From: Novosphingobium aureum
Lineage (GTDB): Bacteria > Pseudomonadota > Alphaproteobacteria > Sphingomonadales > Sphingomonadaceae
Length of the DNA: 64,000 nucleotides
Direction of reading: 5' to 3'
Assembly (NCBI RefSeq): GCF_015865035.1
Contig: NZ_JADZGI010000001.1
Coordinates: forward strand, 248,001 to 312,000
Shown here: piece by piece, positions 58,578 to 64,000 of the stretch
Numbering within the stretch: the first letter of the stretch is position 1
Layout: each line of letters begins with the position of its first letter
Made by a program: the position numbers and the translations under genes
The notes under the pieces: generated by a model
The model's database searches: none
Told to the model about the DNA's origin: nothing
What the model saw: the letters and a program-made list of their open reading frames with translations, nothing else

Positions 58578-61364
58578 CCGCAATGGATCTGTTGCGAGCC
58601 CTGTTGCACGGGGCCGCGGTCACGCAAGAAGGTAGCGCAGCATTTCCGGCCGATGAGTTGCGATACGTACTCGAGTTTGGGCAAATAGCTGACGCGGATC
58701 TAGAGCGTTTGCGGCTTTCAGCACTTCTCAAGAGCGAGGCTTTCGTTCTGGCGCCTTTTGAAGGGCCGGGACTGGAGAAGTTCCTCATCTTGCGATTTCA
58801 GGGAGTTGAGCCAACTCTTCCCCGTCGGGATATGTTCTCGATTGGTTATGAGCTTTGCGACGCGCTTGGCCTTGTGAGCGCGGAACCCGATCTTGATACG
58901 CCTTTTTTTGCCGATCCATTGCCGGGGCCGCCCCTGCGCGAGACGGAATCGGCGCAAGTACTGGGCCCGCTTTGCTGGGTTCCAACCGAACCTCCGACAG
59001 ATCGCACATGGGCGCTTACCAGGACAGGCGTGCCGACCGCTTGGGCGCTGAGTCGGGGCGAAGGCATTCTTGTTGGACAGCCCGACAGCGGCGTTGCCAC
59101 GCACGACGAGATCGAGCCGGACATGCTCCGACTCGATCTGGCCTGGAACGCATTGAACGGGACTGGAGATCCAACCGATCCATTGCGCGATGGCGCAGCA
59201 AACCCCGGGCATGGAACCGGGACGGCCAGTGTATTGGCGAGCCGCGCGGGCGGCATAATTACCGGCGCTGCACCGGCGGCCGAGCTCGTACCCATCCGCT
59301 GTCTCGATGACGTGAAGATCTTCAATGCGGCTCCCGTTGCCGCAGCTGTCGCCCATGCGGGAAGGGTCGGCTGCCATGTGATCTCGATGAGCTTGGGCGG
59401 CGTTCCTAGCCGTGCGCTCCATCGGGCTATCCAGCAAGCCATCGCAGACGACATAATCGTCGTCGCGGCGGCTGGGAATTGTGTCGGCATCGTCGTCTGG
59501 CCGGCCCGCTACAACGAAGTCATTGCCGTTGCCGGCACGAACAGCGATGATGAGCCCTGGAAGGGCAGCAGCCGTGGTGCCGCGGTCGATATTTCTGCTC
59601 CTGGCGAACTCGTCTGGCGGGCCCAGCGCGCGCGCATCCGATCCTGTCTCAGGCGTTGCGCCAGGCCAAGGAACATCCTTCGCGACTGCACTCGTTGCCG
59701 GCATCGCCGCGCTGTGGCTCGGCGCGCATGGCCGCGAAGCAGTGATCGACGAGGCGCGCCGCCGCGGTACAAGCGTCCAGGCTCTCTTTCGCGCCGCACT
59801 CAAGCAGACGGCTCGCAGGCCGGGCGGCTGGGATGCCGAGTGTTTGGGGGCGGGCGTTGCCGACGCGGGCGCCCTCACCGTCCTGCCGCTTGCCTCGATC
59901 GCGCAAGGTGCCCCGGAATCGGCTCACGCTCGGCCGCAAATGGACGAGTTCCTCGACGATGAGTTCGGCCCCTCCGCCAACGACCCTTCGTTCGACTGGC
60001 CCCGCTATCAAGCCGAAGTCGCGACCATTGCGCTTGCCCAGGCCAGCCTCGGAGCCCCGCCCGCCACGCTCATTGCCGAAGCCAAATGGCTGGCCACCCG
60101 CCCCTCGCCGGCGCTGAGCACGGCCGCCCGGGCCGCCAAGGATGCACGACTGCGCAGTTTTTCCGAGGAACCGGGAGCTGCCGCGAGCCGGCCAGTCATA
60201 CCACCGTCGCGCATAGTCGTGCCTAGACGCCCCGCAATTATTAGCCGCACCGGGATCGGGCTCGAAGGGTTGGGCCGTGTCGTCGGCCCGGCGGATGCCA
60301 AAGCGCGCAAACACAGCCTCGACCGCCTCGAGCAGATTCTCGGCCCCAGGGACACGGGATCATCGATCGACAGGCATATCCTTGAGGGAGTCGAAGAAGC
60401 ATTCGACCGCCTCGCGGGCGGGGTCGGTGAGTGGAGCAGTAAAGCGCGCATGGGTCTCGAAGCGCTTGTGCGGCTCACCGACCGGCCGGCCTTGAGGATA
60501 AGGGGCGGTCACATCGACGTGAACGATCCGAGAGGCGCCGACTGGCGCGACCGGTTTACCCTTATGCTGGGAACGGGCGTCATCGAATCCCACTTAGGCA
60601 GCATCGGCCGGATCGATTGCGATGGCATGCACGTCGGTACGGGCTATGTGATCGGTGCAGGCCTGGTCCTCACCAACCGGCATGTACTGCAGACCTTCGC
60701 CGCGCCGGTTCCACGGCGGACTGGACCTGACCGCTGGGTGTTAACGAGCGACGCAGTCACGATCGACTTCGCTGAAAGACCCTCTTCCCAGACCGCAGAC
60801 ACTCGGTTTCGCATCGTCGATGTGATTGGCGCCGGACGCGACGACATAGATTTCGACCGAATTGATCTTGCCGACCTCGATGTCGCGGTCCTCGGCGTCG
60901 AGACAACCAATGCGGCAGCCAAGGCGCTCCCACCGGCCTTGCCCATCGATGGCGATCCAACGAGCGTCGATGCCGGCAAGACCGTCCTGGTTGTGGGGTA
61001 TCCGGCCCAACCAGCGTCCCTGCCCACCCGCACGGATGGGAGCATAGACGCCGACGTGACAGCGCGGCTCAATGTCCTTTTTGGAGCCGACTATGGCACC
61101 AAATACGCTGCGCCCGGGGATGTCTGCGCCGCTGTCGGGAGCCACCAGGCAGACACGGAGCGACGCGTATTTTCCCACGACGCAACAACGCTTGCCGGCA
61201 ATTCGGGATCGGCAATCATCGGTGCGCTCGCGCCCCAGGATATCGTCGGGCTGCATTTCGGGGGGCAGTGGCTAACGGAGAACTATGCACACGCACTTGC
61301 GTCTCTGCGAGGTCGCGCACCCATCCTAGCAGACGCTTCCGTGCAATGGACCAACATTGAATGA
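58574..61364 (+). pseudogene. Subtilisin (S8) plus trypsin-like (S1) double protease, frameshifted
   Basis: The S8 part starts in frame one: Asp171 in VGQPDSGV, His213 in NPGHGTGTAS, and an oxyanion Asn in VVAAAGN. Frame one ends at 59962 without a catalytic Ser. The Ser (codon 59676, QGTSFATALVAG) is in the +1 frame, open to 61364. The switch falls at or near the (GC)5 run at 59626-59635. The second half has a helical linker and an S1 domain with His (TNRHVL, codon 60681), Asp (LDVAVL, 60879) and Ser (GNSGSA, 61203). TTG 58526 is an alternative start. The next ATG overlaps the stop (ATGA). Confidence 0.82.
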
Positions 61365-63172
61365 CGGCGCCAGATGATGCAGCCCTCGCCAATATGGCCG
61401 CAGCGATCACGATGCCGCGCGCCGAGCTCGAGATTCTCTACGATGAACTCGCGGGCAAACACGGAAGCCGCATATTCAAGATCACCACGCTGCTATCGCC
61501 GCTGGCCACACCCTATCTCGAAGCGTTGAAAACCGCGCGCGGCGATAACTGGTTCGACGAGCTGGCCGAGCGTCTCGTACTCGCCGATGCATTTCGCGAT
61601 CCAACGGCGGCGGTCCCCGTCCCGGCGCCGGCTGCCGTGCAGGTCCAGTTGCAAGGGATTGTGCAGCCCCAGCTCGGCTTGCTTGCAGCCGGCCTGCTCC
61701 ACATCGGCACGATCACGGCCCTGAGGCGTGTTTGTTGGATCGGCATCGACGGCGACCCGCCGTCGGGGGGCACTGGCTTTCTCGTCGGTCCACAGGCAGT
61801 GCTGACTGCGCGCCATGTCGTTCAGCCTCTTCTCGATAACGCGGGACTGCCTCTTGCGGGCAGTGCCCAGCATCTGTCGGTCGTGTTCGATGCGGTCGGA
61901 CGCTATAGTCAACGGCGACAATGTGGCGTGCCAGAAGCCTGGCTTATCGACACGAGCGACTGCCACGATCTCGAACGATCCGCTGCGTTAGCCGCCCAAT
62001 TTGATGCAGCCGACCCGGAATCGTTCAGGGATCGACTCGACTACGCCATCGTGCGTCTTGACAAGCCGGTTGGTCGCGAGCGCGGCTTCTACCGGCTCGA
62101 TAACCAACGCCTGCCGTCCGTAGGACCTGGGGGTGGGCAGATCATGCTGTTCCAGCACCCCAAGGGCGACCAGATGCACGCCGGCAACGGCGCCGGCCTT
62201 GCTCTGTGGCCTGCGGCAGTCGAGACAAGGCTCCGGCACAGTGCCAACGCGCTAGATGGTTCGTCGGGGGGGCTCATTCTCGACAAGACCTTTAATCCGG
62301 TGGCGATGCATCAGTGCACGTTCAAGGACGACACAGGTGTCGCCCTGATGAACGGGGCGGTCCCCACCGCCTGCATCGCAGGGCGCGCCAGGCCCGATAT
62401 CATTGAGCAGGTCATTGGCCTCGACCCCATCTGGCGTATAGCGGCATCAGGTGAGCCGGTTGTCGGACGGGAGCTGTTTCAGGCCAGCGTCATGAATGCC
62501 CTTTCAGGAATGGCGCGAATTATCGTGGTGCGCGGCGCGCCCGACAGCGGCAAGACCTTCAGCACATCGATCTTGCGCACGATGCTCGATGAGAGCAGCA
62601 ATGCGATTCTTGCTTTCAGCGCCTCCGCCTTACCGCTCGAGGCACGGCGCTTCGCCCAGCAGCTCATAGAAGCTATGCGGCTCTCTCCCACTCAGCTTCC
62701 CGATGACGAACCTGATACGGCCCCAGAGGCCTGGGCGCGCGATCACCTGCTCCCAGCAGTGCTGCAGGCCTTGCGTGACTTTGCCGGCGCACGGCTCGTT
62801 TGGCTCGTGCTCGACGATCTCGACAGCCATCCCGTTGCCGCGGGCTCGACGACGTCAATGCTCGAACGGCTCTTCAGCGACATAGCAAGCTACCCTTTCC
62901 TGCGCCTGGTGCTCATCGGACAGCGCGGCCAAGTGCCGGCAGCCAAGCCGCTAACCACGATCTACGACGACATCACACCGTTTAACCGGCAGGAAGTGGA
63001 GGACTATCTCAGTCGCAAATACGTTTCCGAAGGCATCATGAAGAACCAGGATGAGATCGAAACGCTTGCCGAATTTGTCATGAACTGGGCCAACAACGCG
63101 GGATCGCCGCTCGTCGAGGCCGTGGCCAGGGCTCTTTTGACCGGTGCTGGTCTCCCGACAGGTCAGCCATGA
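61361..63172 (+). CDS. Trypsin-like protease fused to a P-loop (STAND-like) NTPase
   Basis: 603 residues. A short helical N-terminal module (about 1-85, with AELEILYDELAGKHG and NWFDELAERL) is in the place of an effector-associated adaptor. The S1 domain has His152 in TARHVV, Asp in DYAIVRLD and Ser in DGSSGGLIL. From about residue 370 a P-loop domain has Walker A VRGAPDSGKTF (Lys398) and Walker B LVWLVLDDLDSH. The end DITPFNRQEVEDYLSRKY resembles the STAND/NACHT winged-helix region. Both gene borders are ATGA overlaps. Confidence 0.85.
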   Translation: MTAPDDAALANMAAAITMPRAELEILYDELAGKHGSRIFKITTLLSPLATPYLEALKTARGDNWFDELAERLVLADAFRDPTAAVPVPAPAAVQVQLQGIVQPQLGLLAAGLLHIGTITALRRVCWIGIDGDPPSGGTGFLVGPQAVLTARHVVQPLLDNAGLPLAGSAQHLSVVFDAVGRYSQRRQCGVPEAWLIDTSDCHDLERSAALAAQFDAADPESFRDRLDYAIVRLDKPVGRERGFYRLDNQRLPSVGPGGGQIMLFQHPKGDQMHAGNGAGLALWPAAVETRLRHSANALDGSSGGLILDKTFNPVAMHQCTFKDDTGVALMNGAVPTACIAGRARPDIIEQVIGLDPIWRIAASGEPVVGRELFQASVMNALSGMARIIVVRGAPDSGKTFSTSILRTMLDESSNAILAFSASALPLEARRFAQQLIEAMRLSPTQLPDDEPDTAPEAWARDHLLPAVLQALRDFAGARLVWLVLDDLDSHPVAAGSTTSMLERLFSDIASYPFLRLVLIGQRGQVPAAKPLTTIYDDITPFNRQEVEDYLSRKYVSEGIMKNQDEIETLAEFVMNWANNAGSPLVEAVARALLTGAGLPTGQP

Positions 63173-64000
63173 TACGCGATGTTGCTCCCTTGTTCACCTC
63201 GCAACCAGTGCGCGATCAGTGGACGCAGGCGCTTGAACAGGTAGCGATGCTTGGTTCTTTCGATCCGATCAGCCTGGTCGGTTCGCCAGAGGATGGCACT
63301 GCGATCGAAATCCTGACCGCGCTTGGCAAGGAATGCGTCGAGGTCCTGTCAGAAGGCTTGCCGCGCTGGCAGCTCAATCCGGATTCGCGTCGCCGCGTAT
63401 TGCACAAACTATGGGATGATGGCCGGCTGGAATCGGTCGCAACTTCAGCCGAGCCGAACGACTCCTTCGGACGTTACCTCGTAGATTCCGTGCTCGGACG
63501 GCTCACTATTCCAGAACAAGCGAGCCTGGGCGAGCTCGATGTAATCCATAGCGCTATCCAATTTGCAGCGACGGTCGGCTCGAAGGATGATCAACTCGCC
63601 GCGATCGAGCGCGCCGTCGCAAGCGGCGAGCGACGCGAGGCGATCCGCTCTCTCCTCCCGCGGGGACTGATCGGGCGCGATCATTATCTGCGGAGACTGC
63701 GCCGTTTCGTCGAAGAGCCGCGTGGCGGCGAATTGCCGATCCTGATGATTAGCGGAACGGGGGGCGTCGGCAAGTCAGCCCTACTCGCCGAATTTGTTAG
63801 ACGCAGCCGCCGGCGCTTGGGCGACGGCGTCCCGATTATCTGGCTCGACTTCGATCGTGCAGTACTCGCAGAGACCGATCCTACAGCCCTGACGCTCGAA
63901 TTCGCGCGCCAGCTTGGTCTGGTTATTCCCGCGCTCGCGGCACGCACCGCCGATTTTCGAGCAGCAACCGAAAGCCGGCACGATGCCGACATCCGCGGTT
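63169..64000 (+). CDS. STAND-like P-loop NTPase (3' end outside window)
   Basis: 277 residues are visible, and the frame is open to the last base. Residues 1-180 are helical with no recognised domain. The P-loop domain starts RGLIGRDHYLRRLRRFVEE, followed by Walker A SGTGGVGKSALLAEFV (Lys202) and a strand IIWLDFDRA. This is the layout of AP-ATPase/NACHT-type STAND proteins, which carry C-terminal sensor repeats that would lie beyond the window. ATGA overlap with the upstream gene places it in the same operon. Confidence 0.8.
   Translation, partial: MIRDVAPLFTSQPVRDQWTQALEQVAMLGSFDPISLVGSPEDGTAIEILTALGKECVEVLSEGLPRWQLNPDSRRRVLHKLWDDGRLESVATSAEPNDSFGRYLVDSVLGRLTIPEQASLGELDVIHSAIQFAATVGSKDDQLAAIERAVASGERREAIRSLLPRGLIGRDHYLRRLRRFVEEPRGGELPILMISGTGGVGKSALLAEFVRRSRRRLGDGVPIIWLDFDRAVLAETDPTALTLEFARQLGLVIPALAARTADFRAATESRHDADIRG

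Noticed and set aside
59600..59680. Programmed ribosomal frameshift in the S8 protease
   Set aside because: No slippery heptamer, Shine-Dalgarno stimulator or rare-codon stop is visible; a lost GC unit explains the shift more simply.

Overview
The window is GC-rich chromosomal DNA, almost certainly from an alphaproteobacterium of the order Sphingomonadales (Novosphingobium/Erythrobacteraceae-like). The reasons are a CtrA cell-cycle regulator at the left edge, strong preference for codons ending in G or C, frequent GTG/TTG starts, and a set of genes usual in that group: a MaeB-type malic enzyme with a phosphotransacetylase tail, a PduO-type adenosyltransferase, a LOV-HTH photoreceptor regulator and BamB with a YfgM-like partner. 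No tRNA, rRNA, insertion sequence, integrase or CRISPR array was found.

Layout. 1-9.2 kb: ctrA (5' end missing), lrgAB, trmB, a membrane-anchored unknown, maeB, mutS and two small unknown proteins. 9.3-21.4 kb: hydroxyacyl-CoA dehydrogenase, corrinoid adenosyltransferase, a small membrane protein with gluQ, an ICMT-like membrane methyltransferase, bamB with its TPR partner, a GT4 glycosyltransferase with a hydrolase, selO and astD. 21.5-31.7 kb: HNH protein, dicarboxylate symporter, glmM-DUF1272-thiD, LOG protein, LD-carboxypeptidase, PilZ protein, and an MdeB-like 2-oxoacid dehydrogenase E1 divergent from an Lrp regulator. 31.7-40 kb: cold-shock protein with a small coiled-coil gene, a spermidine-synthase-fold protein, thioesterase, tricorn-type protease, and a flavoprotein followed by a TetR regulator.

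40.0-47.0 kb is one co-directional block, largely with overlapping or closely spaced genes: SPFH/SHOCT protein, two zinc-ribbon DUF4178 proteins, a 48-residue membrane peptide, DUF350, membrane spermidine synthase, Tat-type FAD oxidoreductase and pyruvoyl AdoMet decarboxylase. It looks like a membrane-linked polyamine or aminopropyl-transfer system of unknown product. 48.7-52.8 kb is a light-response module: a LOV-HTH regulator divergent from folE, a FAD oxidoreductase, DUF2256 and an FeS-type (6-4) photolyase, with a nested palindrome between the two arms.

From about 52.8 kb to the right edge the base and codon use changes and the genes look like a defence or conflict island. It holds a broken AAA_13-type ATPase (in-frame amber codon, no Walker B or signature motif), a two-gene nuclease operon (helical repeats plus PD-(D/E)XK; HNH), and a chained set joined by three ATGA overlaps: a 27-codon leader, a subtilisin-plus-trypsin protease with a frameshift at a (GC)5 run, a trypsin-plus-P-loop NTPase protein, and a second NTPase cut off by the window end. 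The last set is the best candidate for a poorly described system.
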